In this document: positions 55,567 to 64,000 of the stretch, piece after piece | How the letters are laid out: every line of letters starts with the position of its first letter | Position numbering within the stretch: position 1 is the first letter of the stretch | From: Paraconiothyrium sp. Pb-2020 | Taxonomy: Eukaryota > Ascomycota > Dothideomycetes > Pleosporales > Didymosphaeriaceae | Direction of reading: 5' to 3' | NCBI GenBank assembly: GCA_022419385.1 | Contig: JAJUBI010000002.1 | Coordinates: 4,836,001-4,900,000, forward strand | DNA length: 64,000 nt | Notes under the pieces: generated by a model | What the model was told of the DNA's origin: nothing | The model's database searches: none | Seen by the model: only the letters and a program-made list of their open reading frames with translations | Program-made: the position numbers and the translations under genes

Positions 55567-56892
55567 CTATCTACGGCGACGCAGCCTTGCAAGCACACAC
55601 CACTTCTTCCTCTCGGTAACATCCTCCCTCCCGCCGTCGCGCTCCATCGCCCACGCGCGCCTCGTCCCCTCCGCGTTCATCTCGTAGATCGACTCAACCT
55701 CTAGCCCGACCTCCGGCACGGTCTCCTCGAAGAACGGCGCCACCTTCGCGCGACCCGTATGGAACCCTGCTATCACATACACGCGAGCGTCGGGAGAGTC
55801 AGAGAGGAAATGCAGCATGGATCTCGCGAGGTTCTCATGCTCATGGGGCATCCACAGACAATCTGCAGCAAGGACCCGCGTATAGCGCCGCGCGTGGGAC
55901 TCTGCGAAAGAATCGTCTAGGACGCTCCACTGGTGGCCGTATACCGCGGTCCTCGCCCTCATCTCCGTCCCAAGATTCTCCTCAACGTTCCTCTTCAGCG
56001 TCTCGAGTATCGGCGGCGCGGGGTAATCCGTCATAACAACCTATCCACCATCAGCTTTAGCCCCCCCAAACGCAAGGCGAGCGAAGCACACACCTCCACC
56101 GCCCCCGTAACCGCGCTCATAATCCCGCCGATTCCGACCCCTACTTCATCCATCAGTCGCTATCTCTTTTTGCTCCACTGTGCTGTTGCAGCATCCGACG
56201 CATACACACCTGCGCCCAACTCCAGCACCCTTTCTCCCTTTACACTCCACGCCCTCTCCTCTTCCTCATCCGTCCACCATTCGCCTGCCGCCCATCTGCT
56301 CTCCTCGCCCCATACGTCGGAGACTTCGTGCGCGGAGTAGTCAGAGGGACTGGGCCGCCCGCCGAGCAGCTCGGCTAGAAGGATGCCTGCGTTCCAGAGG
56401 TAGTGTGCAAATTTTCGGCGCTGCTCTTCGATGGTTACGTCGGCGGTGTGCAGGGAGATTGGGGGGTGGAGGGGGTTGGAGGGGCGGTAGATGAGGAGGG
56501 AGGTGGGGGAGTCGCCGTGTTGGTTCTGTCTGTGGGGGAGTTAGCGGGATGGGGATGGGGTTGTGTGTGGATAGAGGTGCTTTGGGGAGAGGATGTGCCC
56601 CCTGTAGTACTGGGGTAGGACTTAGGGCGGGTATATATGATCATTTGTATAGCGCCAAGATAGCCTCTTGGTAGTACTCGTCGCCATAAAAGTGTCAATG
56701 GAGGGGCGGTGGCATATTCTTTCCGCAACGAGTAATGGATAGGTTGTGTAACTGTGGTGGGAGATCAACTTGACCTCAATGCACGTACAAATCATTTACG
56801 AAGACACCTCCGAGACTGCTCTCGAAGATGTCCTCTGGCGTGAGCTCATACGAGGTGGGGCGGCGGAGGGTAACGAGAGAGGGTAGGAGCAT
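55567..56892 (-). CDS. EFM7: eEF1A N-terminal methyltransferase, EFM7/NNT1-like
   Basis: Four exons, 56789-56892, 56210-56529, 56094-56140 and 55567-56040, give 314 aa; introns are 259, 69 and 53 nt and all phases agree. The N-terminal part reads LTPEDIFESSLGGVF and HYLWNAGILLAELL. The SAM motif I is split by an intron, VLELGAG then VGIGGIMSA, followed by VVMTDYPAPPILETLKRNV and VLAADCLWMPHEHENL. These are the landmarks of the EFM7/nicotinamide-N-methyltransferase-like family; yeast Efm7 methylates the N-terminus and Lys3 of eEF1A. The last exon alone was the only part visible as a long frame. Exon 1 is the least certain piece. Confidence 0.82.
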
Positions 56893-57207
56893 TGGTGTAC
56901 GCAGTAGGAATGTCGAGGTATAATAACAAACGAGTGTGTATATCAGATGGGAAGCGCGTAAGATTTTGGTGGCGGGGCGGGATTAAGGAGACGGCGATAG
57001 TACTAGCGCTTGTCGCGTGTCACCGCGTCATCCAATGTATCGGACGATAAAGCCTCGGTTTCATATCAACCGCTCATTCACTTCGGATAAATCGTGACTT
57101 GTAGGCCCTCGCCTTTTATCTCCATTACTGCGGCTTTTGAAGTCTCAAATCCATCTTGACAACTCCTAGCTCGCAGCCTCGCTTGCCCTGAGCTCTCCCC
57201 TCCAACC
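56893..57207. other. EFM7 / TMEM205-like divergent promoter
   Basis: 315 bp between divergent ATGs. No gene seen. Confidence 0.5.
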
Positions 57208-57812
57208 ATGACTTCCCTCTCCTCCTTCAAGAATCCGGCTGCGTATCATCTGCTAAGGTACGCGCTTTCGCCCGCACAATGCGCCCATCCATCCTCCCAT
57301 TCTCTCTGCTCTACTAACACCATCTCAGCTATGGCACCCTCCTCGGCAGCACCCTCTTCCAATCCTTCATCGGCGGCATAATCGCCTTCCGCGCCCTTCC
57401 GCGCCCCATGTTCTCCACCCTCCAGAAGAACATCTTCCCCACCTACTTCACCCTCCAGACCGTCGCTCCCGCGCTCATGGTCCTAACCTACCCGTCCGGG
57501 CCCTCATCTCTATGGAAATACAAAGCTAGCGGCGATGGCCTGGCGTTCTGGCTCACGACGACGATGTTTGCGACGGGACTCATAAACTTGTTGTACGTTG
57601 GGCCGCAGACGACGGAGATTATGCGCGTTAGGAAGCACCAGGAGACGAAGGATGGGAAGAAGAGCTATGATAAGGGGCCGCATAGTAAGGAGATGGAGGC
57701 GTTGAATAGGCGGTTTGGGATTTTGCATGGTGTGAGCTCGTTGGTTAATTTGGTCGGGTTCTTGGGCATGTGTTGGTATGGAGTGCTGCTTGGCGAGGGA
57801 TTGCGGTGGTGA
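57208..57812 (+). CDS. TMEM205-like (DUF4149) membrane protein
   Basis: Exon 1 57208-57257 and exon 2 57329-57812 (71-nt intron, GTACGC, CTACTAAC branch, CTCAG end) encode 177 aa. The start YHLLSYGTLLGSTLFQSFIG, then GIIAFRALPRPMFSTLQ, fits the DUF4149/TMEM205 domain. Four helices are predicted: about 15-38, 60-80, 90-110 and 150-172, with a polar loop of about 35 residues before the last. Human TMEM205 is linked to vesicle traffic; fungal function is unknown. Confidence 0.82.
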
Positions 57813-58233
57813 GTCATATTGGTATGTATGAATGACAAGAAAGAAGTGGAACAGGAAGTAGTTTGAGGAATGGGATTGGTAATCCGGGAGAGTCATGAGA
57901 CAGGTGCTGAATGATAGTAAAGAGCATTAGAGGCCAGTAAAGACGAGCAAAGAAGGTGCGGAGTTGACTGCTGTGGCAATTTAGTGCAGAATCCGAGCAC
58001 CGTATTGACCTCCTACGGTCTACTATTGCTGTTATGGGCGTCATCTAACGTGTTCTAGAAGGTAACGTTGTTGCTCAATCGTAACGATCTTGACGTTACG
58101 GGTGCTCTAACGCCTTACACGCGTAGTGGGGTATTCGCGGATATTCCCGCACTAGCAACCATCCACGAGTCATCTCAGGGTCCAGCTTATATGTACCTGC
58201 ATCAAACAGCATCTTGGCTCCAACAATTACACA
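57813..58233. other. intergenic, no gene seen
   Basis: 421 bp between two plus-strand genes. The frame opening at 58068 overlaps the acetyltransferase in another register and is a shadow. Confidence 0.5.
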
Positions 58234-58932
58234 ATGTCCCCAACACCGATCGAAAAGTTCGGCCCCGAGGTCCCAGACACACCCGCCAAACCCCCAACTT
58301 ACAACATCAACCTCCAAGGCCAACATGTCACCATCATCCCCGTGCACCCAGATCACGCCGCAGATCTCTACGACCAAGTCAAAGGCCCAGAAAACGCCTC
58401 CTTATTCGACTACCTCTTCGACGGACCCCCAGAATCCCTCGCCTCTTTCCGCGCCTCCCTAGCCACAAAAGCAGAATCTACAAACCCCTGGACCTACACC
58501 ATCCGACTGAATGCCACCTCCAAACCCGTCGGCATGGCCTCCCTCATGCGCATGGACCTCCCCAACCGCGTCATCGAGATCGGTAGCATCTTGTACACAC
58601 CTGCCCTACAGCGCACGCCCGCGGCGACAGAAGTGCAGTATCTCTTCGCTAGGTATGTCTTCGATACGCTTGGTTTTAGGCGGTACGAGTGGAAGTGCAA
58701 CGACTTGAATGGGCCGAGTAAGCGCGCGGCGGAAAGGCTGGGGTTTGTGTATGAGGGGACTTTTAGGCAGCATATGATTGCGAGGGGGAGGAATAGGGAT
58801 ACGGCGTGGTTTGCGATTATTGATAGGGATTGGGAGGGGGTGAAGAGGGGGTTTGAGGGGTGGTTGGCGAAGGAGAATTTTGGGGTGGATGGGAGGCAGA
58901 AGAGGAGGTTGGAGGAGTTTAGAGAGGGTTAG
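58234..58932 (+). CDS. GNAT-family N-acetyltransferase (RimJ/RimL-like)
   Basis: Single-exon 232-aa protein. The Acetyltransf_3 domain covers about residues 30-190: VTIIPVHPDHAADLYDQV, WTYTIRLNATSKPVGMASL, IEIGSILYTPALQRTPAATE and GFRRYEWKCNDLNGPSKRAA, then ERLGFVYEGTFRQHMIARG. The acetyl-CoA pyrophosphate loop corresponds to QRTPAATE. The region after residue 190 is charged. Substrate (protein N-terminus, small molecule) cannot be told from sequence. Confidence 0.88.
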   Translation: MSPTPIEKFGPEVPDTPAKPPTYNINLQGQHVTIIPVHPDHAADLYDQVKGPENASLFDYLFDGPPESLASFRASLATKAESTNPWTYTIRLNATSKPVGMASLMRMDLPNRVIEIGSILYTPALQRTPAATEVQYLFARYVFDTLGFRRYEWKCNDLNGPSKRAAERLGFVYEGTFRQHMIARGRNRDTAWFAIIDRDWEGVKRGFEGWLAKENFGVDGRQKRRLEEFREG

Positions 58933-59272
58933 GGATGAAGGGATGCATGTGTTCATCGAGAAAGCTTTTCCCTACGGAGGCACTATCAATCCTCGATAAT
59001 TGTTCCACTCTCGAATAATCATGGAAGCCGCGCGCGTACAAGTCTCATGCTCCCTTGACCTGGTTAGCCTTGCGCTGCGTTCAGCCAGTACGGAAGCGAT
59101 GATTGGTTTCAGCCTTGCTCAGCCTCTTCGTCTCTCTATACTCTACTTTACAGATACCCCGGACACCCGGACTTCCTTTAACTTCGTGTGCCTCCATCGA
59201 AGTATATCTCCCTCGTTCAATCCCAGACATCGATAAGCTGTCCCTTCCTCTTCGGCACAAGAGGCGGTCATT
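58933..59272. other. intergenic, HET-C promoter
   Basis: 340 bp with no gene. Confidence 0.5.
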
Positions 59273-60775
59273 ATGACCACAGCAATAGCGACAGCCTCAG
59301 CTCGCGAAGGTTTCGCCCATGACCCTCTTGACCACAGCAAGCCTTCCATACGACTCGTCGAGCTGCAGCCTCACTTATCCGAAGACGGGCTGGTACAATG
59401 CAACCTGTTCCACGCAACTGTTGACGCAACGTACACATGTCTATCTTACATGTGGGGCCCGGAATTCCCGACCGCAGTCATCCTGCTCAACGGCAAGGAG
59501 TTCCATGTTAGGAAAAACCTTTTCGATTTTCTCACAATGGCCATAACCCATAATACATCAGTTGGTACGTGGGTGTTTTGGATAGACGCCATCTGCATCG
59601 ACCAAGTAAATATTGCAGAGCGCCAGCACCAAGTCTTACAAATGGGCGAAATATATGCAGAGGCGCAGGAGGTTATTGCTTGGCTCGGCATCTGCCATAT
59701 GCCTAAGATCCCTTCCGTTCTGGAACAGTTATCCGGTCTTGTCTGGGTCTGGACACATAAATTTTCTGCGGAGGAACGAGATGTACTCGACGAACCTGCA
59801 TCGGACTTGCACCGCTGTCTTTTCGATAACCCATACTGGAATCGCGCATGGATCACACAAGAGATAAGACTAGCACGAAATTGCACGGTAATCATCGACT
59901 CGACCTGGATGCGACTGGAAACTGTGAAAGTATGGCACAGCTATTATCAACTTACCGCTGTCTTCGGACCTACAGCTTTCAATCCGCGTTTGTATCCTAT
60001 AAACAGAATTGAACCGAGAGATTCTAGGCCTCTCATTGACCTTCTGGCAACCTTCGAAGACAGGAAATGCAGCATTCCACAAGACCGCATATTCTCCCTT
60101 CTTTCGCTTTGCAGTGAGCGGTCATCTATCATTGTTGACTATGAGCTGCCAAGGCTGGATTTGATGCTCAATGTACTTTACGCTTCCCCAGATAGACTGT
60201 GCATCTGTTCCATAAATGTTGTTGGGCGAGCATTGGAGCTTCCAGGAGCCGAAGGCTCAAAAGTAAAGTTGCAGAAGCAGATCTTGTGGCTGAGCTTCGA
60301 TCTAAGACCCGAGAACCAACCACTTTGGAACGGACCCCATTTCCTAGCATCTGCAATGTGTACTCTCAGAATGGGCTTATCATCGCTCTATACTGGGTAC
60401 GCTGCTTGGTACAAGGAAAAAATATGGAAGGCGACGTTTAGACTGCAAGACAGCGTTGAGCACGTCATCTACTGGGGAGAAGAGTGCATGATGGACATGC
60501 CTGTATATTACAAAAGGAGAGGCTCGGATGGTCAAGAAAGTGGGCGCCGAGTGCTATGCAGGTATGGTGATGGATTGGATCTCTCTGGTATGGACAACAA
60601 CAACGGAAAGTTTACGCTTCGTATCACTCTGAAGGTATTCATGGAGATTGTTGCAGGCACGAAGCATGGGTTGTGTGATGTTGCAAAATTTGGGCGTAAT
60701 TCGTTCTTTCATAATAAGCACAGGCCTAAAGTGACGATTGGGTATCATGGCTGCAAAGGAGCATGGAAGGATTGA
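59273..60775 (+). CDS. HET-domain protein C (heterokaryon-incompatibility family)
   Basis: Single-exon 500-aa protein from the ATG at 59273. HET blocks: PLDHSKPSIRLVEL at 18-31, CLSYMWG at 56-62, FWIDAICIDQ at 102-111, AERQHQVLQMGEIYAEA and VIAWLG, then NPYWNRAWITQEI and CSIPQDRIFSLLSLC. PLDHSKPSIRL is close to PLDHAKQSIRL in HET-A, and VDYELPRLDLM to VDYELPRAELM in HET-B, so it is a member of the same subfamily on the other strand about 45 kb away. C-terminal blocks CRYGDGLDL and TLRITLKVFMEIVAGTKHG parallel HET-A. Role in non-self recognition is inferred. Confidence 0.9.
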   Translation: MTTAIATASAREGFAHDPLDHSKPSIRLVELQPHLSEDGLVQCNLFHATVDATYTCLSYMWGPEFPTAVILLNGKEFHVRKNLFDFLTMAITHNTSVGTWVFWIDAICIDQVNIAERQHQVLQMGEIYAEAQEVIAWLGICHMPKIPSVLEQLSGLVWVWTHKFSAEERDVLDEPASDLHRCLFDNPYWNRAWITQEIRLARNCTVIIDSTWMRLETVKVWHSYYQLTAVFGPTAFNPRLYPINRIEPRDSRPLIDLLATFEDRKCSIPQDRIFSLLSLCSERSSIIVDYELPRLDLMLNVLYASPDRLCICSINVVGRALELPGAEGSKVKLQKQILWLSFDLRPENQPLWNGPHFLASAMCTLRMGLSSLYTGYAAWYKEKIWKATFRLQDSVEHVIYWGEECMMDMPVYYKRRGSDGQESGRRVLCRYGDGLDLSGMDNNNGKFTLRITLKVFMEIVAGTKHGLCDVAKFGRNSFFHNKHRPKVTIGYHGCKGAWKD

Positions 60776-61620
60776 TCAGACGTTCCTAAGCACTTTTTGT
60801 AGGCGAAAGATCCAAACCTGCATCCTACCAGCGTATTTTAGCGAACAAAGGCTCAAATTTGCTGACAAAGATACTCGTAGAAATTTTCTCGCTGTTTCCA
60901 AACTTGGTCCTGTTGATTGATTTGAGTTTGTCATTTGCTTCGTTCACCAGCTGTTTTTATGCTACTCAACTTTAGGTCCCCCACTTTGCAACGATACTCG
61001 AGACTGTGTGAGCAAAAGAACAATTTTGGGGATTGCTAAAACTGAACAAGTATTGCTGTGTTCAATATAAGTTCTCGACATACCGCAACTGCTATAAGAT
61101 GCATTCACTCTAAGGTTTGCCGATCTACAAACTCACAGAAATCAAAAGTCTCCAAAAATATAGCAATGTTCGCAAGTCAAGTTTTTCTTGCTACAAAAGG
61201 TACCGCAATGTCCCATCACGCCGTTTCGGCAAGCAAGAAGCTTCTTTCACGCACATCCAGCATGTATATAAACTCCACATCGCATCAGGTCGGATGACGA
61301 TTTCGTAACTACGGTCTGTTTATAGAAATTTCGAGCATTGCGGCTACTTCTAGTTTTGGCAGGAACGCGACCACATCTCGTCCAGCTCGCGACATCACCA
61401 TCGCCGTCACCAGGGTAACGCGCCAAATATTGCAGACGCTTCTTGCGACAAGAATCTGCATTTACTCATACCACAACAGAACCTTTTGGACTACTCACAC
61501 CATCACGTTGCGTTGCCTAGTCGTGCGTGGCGGTGTCTTCGTTTGTTCGTTGCGTTCATTCTCGATCTCGACACCTCCATTCTGATCAAAGGTTTCACAA
61601 ATCAAGATTCATAGGTCCGA
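60776..61620. other. intergenic, no gene seen
   Basis: 845 bp, AT-rich, between HET-C and the BTB-like remnant. Short frames at 61058-61308 are not gene-like. Confidence 0.5.
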
Positions 61621-62584
61621 ATGGCTTCGCTTAGACAGATCACTTTTCTCCACGACGGACCACGCACTTCCGGATCAACACCTTCAGCAGCATCAACGTC
61701 GTTTCAGGATGTTGATGGGAAGACACTCATAGCTAAAGCGGGTTTGCACATAAGTACTCTTAAAGCTCAATATGGAGATGAAGATCTGACTGCGTAGGCC
61801 GCTTTAAGTACTATCGAGCCCGGAGTAGCCTCTATGAATGCAGAGCTAGAGTCTAATGCGGTTGTTCATCAGCATTTGGACAACTGGTTGGTGATGATCC
61901 GGTTCGAAAGAATGTACATGATGAAGGGACCAAAGATTACAGTCTCCACTGGGGAAGAGTCGGTCTACAACATCCCGAGCGTGCTGCAATGGCTGTGTCA
62001 AGGACCCTCAACGAACACTTCACCGCGAATCCGCATAGTGAACATTTCCACTTCGAGGCCGGATCATTGGAGACTAAGTCGTCCGCATTTTGTTGATCGG
62101 CTGGCTCCGGGACACGAGCAAGGTCTTCGAAGCTCACCAAGTCCACTTCCGCAAGCAATTGCATAGCAACATCGCGATTCCCAGGGCTGAGCGCCTCCTC
62201 GGAATGGAGCGTTATACGAACAGCATCCTGCAGTACTACATCAGCTATATAAAAACAGAAGTGCCCCATTATCACGAGATCGCGTGCGTCGAGGCCATGC
62301 ATACATCTTACAAAGACCCAGTGTCGACAGCCATGGTCAACCGCCTCGCGTACCTTCGACGCACCCGCCAAATTCAAGATCCAAGGACTTTCTCGGATTT
62401 CTGTAGGAAGCACCCAAAATTTGCCGGTGCTATGTATTACACCGACCGGTTCCTCGAGGCCAAGGACGCTGAGGCCCGCCGTGGCTACGCTTTGGTCGAA
62501 CACCTTCTCTGCGATTACGAGACAGGGGAGAAGGTGTGGGTGACGGGCAAGGAGGCTGCGATGTGGTGGGCTTCGCAGCTGTAA
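61621..62584 (+). pseudogene. decayed BTB-like gene, frame-broken
   Basis: Coding-like sequence passes through three frames. An ATG at 61621 opens MASLRQITFLHDGP and meets a TAG at 61795. The same frame later reads MMKGPKITVSTGEESVYN to about 61975. The next block, PERAAMAVSRTLNEHFTAN to FEAGSLETKS (to about 62070), is one base back. The last, VVRILLIGWLRDTSKVFEA to the stop at 62584, is another base back. The final block has RAERLLGMERYTNSILQYY, AMVNRLAYLRRTRQIQDP and FCRKHPKFAGAM, the C-terminal pattern of a BTB-like family common in Dothideomycetes. Two single-base losses explain the shifts. An intron 61807-61877 could be real, but does not remove the TAG. Confidence 0.6.
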
Positions 62585-63566
62585 TGGTTATTACCTATGC
62601 AAAGTTATTGGTGGTACTGCTAGAAGAGGTCTGAACAAGGTTAAGGCAGATGGAACATAATCATAGCGAGAGGTCTACGGTCATTTGAAGTAATTCGCAG
62701 GCATGGAACATGGAACATGAGAGTTTGGCTGTTTGTGCGGCAGAGTAGAACAATCCCACTGATTGCGGCTTGCCCAGCAAACTATCATGTAGATGAGGTT
62801 ATTAGGCCCTTAGGCCTATGAGCAAACTCATCTTGCACCGTCACCTCACTCCGTGCATAAATCCTAAGCTATAGCGGATGATATACGAAAGAATGATGGT
62901 TAAAAGATAGTTGTCAGCTTCTAATACTTTTAATCTGATACAAATAATGGCCTACTTCACCTTATTGATGCTCTGTCGAAAGGCATGCTCCACGGCTGCT
63001 CCACGGCTCAAATTTCATTTCAAAGTAACGTGGAAAGATAAACAGGCATCATAAGGTCTTAGTAGCCGTGTCAACGTTATTTGACAGCTACTAGTGCTTC
63101 GCATACGTCTATCGGTCCTAGAGGTTGTAACTAGTAGCTTGTATACCACCGACAAGACCTCTTCACGTTTTGATAGGTACTAGCATGTACCTAGATCGAG
63201 AAGTAACTAGGCACTGTCTCTAGCGAGGGTCTGGACAGTCTGCGGTATGCTTGTCTTTCCTCATATAGTTCATATAGTTACGGCGTCTTTCATAGCAGCA
63301 TTGGCCGCCAAGCACGAATTTCAACTATTCACTGCCTCTTTAGCACCAGGGGCCGTGTGCTTTTCCACTCACCATATATATCCAGCGGTCAAGGCTTACG
63401 CACGAACCGCGACCCCTACGTATATAAACACCCCGCCACCATCAATAAAGATCCCCAACACACTCTCAACTGTTTAACACGCCCATAAACACGGCCAAGC
63501 TCCTGACACCTTCCATCAACTCTGAACCTTCGGACCAAAAACAATTACCACAAACCTACACACACA
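62585..63566. other. intergenic between the two BTB-like loci
   Basis: 982 bp, AT-rich. An exact tandem 11-mer GCTCCACGGCT sits at 62987-63008. The last 150 bp hold a TATA element and a C/A-rich leader for the next gene. Confidence 0.5.
63421..63428 (+). promoter_or_regulatory. TATA-like element upstream of the BTB-like gene
   Basis: TATATAAA lies 139 nt before the ATG at 63567; between them is a C/A-rich, G-poor leader ending ACACACACAATG, typical of well-expressed fungal genes. Confidence 0.5.
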
Positions 63567-64000
63567 ATGTCGACTTACTCGAAGAGCCAGACTGTTGCCA
63601 TCAACCCCCTGGCATCAGACTACAACCCCTTGGTTTCAGCGAAGGCTCCGGTCCCCGCGGTCATGAAGGGCTGTGTCGACCTGCGTCTCCTTTCTCGTGA
63701 AGAGCGCCGTGGTCTCCTGGAGGGGCCAATGATCACCCTTACTATGAACGGCAACTTTGTCGCCCGGGTGCACAAGCGCATCTTCATGGCGGTTTCCCTA
63801 TGGGCCAACAATCAGACCCAGGACCGGGCTACGAATACTGTGCTTGCTCTCCCAGCATCAGCCTCGCGTGCTGACCCGCAAGCTTTGAAGACGGTCATCG
63901 GTTGGATGTCTACCGCCTACATTGGCCGCGACAAGCTTCGCCCCATTCCTATGGGCAACAATACCGTGGAAGCGTGCAAAATCTATCACGCTGCGACGAC
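63567..64000 (+). CDS. BTB-like protein, N-terminal part (runs off window)
   Basis: ATG at 63567, open for 144 codons to the window edge with strong C/G third-position bias. After a 55-residue leader it reads GPMITLTMNGNFVARVHKRI, then FMAVSLWANNQ, the beta-hairpin and HK helix that start a BTB/POZ-like fold. Later LKTVIGWMSTAY aligns with LLIGWLRDTSKV in the decayed gene just upstream, and EACKIYHAAT with RAERLLGME. It is therefore a tandem relative of that pseudogene. Members of this family are numerous and uncharacterised; a role as a protein-interaction adaptor is inferred only from the fold. Confidence 0.6.
   Translation, partial: MSTYSKSQTVAINPLASDYNPLVSAKAPVPAVMKGCVDLRLLSREERRGLLEGPMITLTMNGNFVARVHKRIFMAVSLWANNQTQDRATNTVLALPASASRADPQALKTVIGWMSTAYIGRDKLRPIPMGNNTVEACKIYHAAT

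Noticed and set aside
61937..62503. 188-codon minus-strand frame opposite the BTB-like remnant
   Set aside because: The plus strand here has better codon bias and family-like motifs; the minus frame has none.

Overview
The window comes from a filamentous ascomycete (Pezizomycotina), most likely a dothideomycete. Protein-coding genes sit on both strands and are broken by short GT-AG introns, mostly 45-120 nt, several with recognisable CTNAC-type branch points. Family content fits: HET-domain proteins, a fungal Zn-cluster-type transcription factor, a fungal rhodopsin-like membrane protein, MED15/Gal11, SOM1, DUF7704, DUF4360 and a TMEM205-like protein. Exon boundaries below were built by hand from frame continuity and splice signals; none has transcript support. 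I saw no tRNA, rRNA, CRISPR array or recognisable transposon.

Left part (1-14.3 kb), accessory in character: the end of a fungal transcription factor, a two-RRM protein, HET gene A, a seven-helix rhodopsin-like protein, a berberine-bridge-type FAD oxidase and a class I terpene cyclase (adjacent, same strand, a likely small terpene locus), then HET gene B. The cyclase belongs to the clade that normally carries a fused prenyltransferase, but it ends after the cyclase domain.

Middle part (16-42.4 kb), mostly core genes: an F-box/WD40 protein, a DUF7704 membrane protein, a degenerate minisatellite at about 20.66-21.39 kb, MED15 (with an awkward frame break), a gene-poor 4.8 kb stretch, the four-exon cytochrome oxidase subunit gene COX9, TAF8, SOM1 and an XRCC2-like gene head to head over 66 bp (XRCC2 with an apparent frameshift), mitoribosomal protein mL58, an M20 dipeptidase with a possible mitochondrial leader, and glycogenin.

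Right part (43.5-64 kb): a (6-4) photolyase/cryptochrome, a secreted DUF4360 protein, a small two-exon gene, a serine-rich single-pass protein, a DUF676-type hydrolase with a coiled-coil tail, a three-helix membrane protein, two putative eEF1A methyltransferases (EFM4-like and EFM7-like) placed tail to tail, a TMEM205-like protein, a GNAT acetyltransferase, HET gene C, a decayed BTB-like gene and the start of an intact-looking relative cut by the window edge.

The points most worth following are the lone cyclase next to the FAD oxidase, three members of one HET subfamily in 58 kb, the frame breaks in MED15 and XRCC2, the paired eEF1A methyltransferases, and the decayed/intact BTB-like pair.
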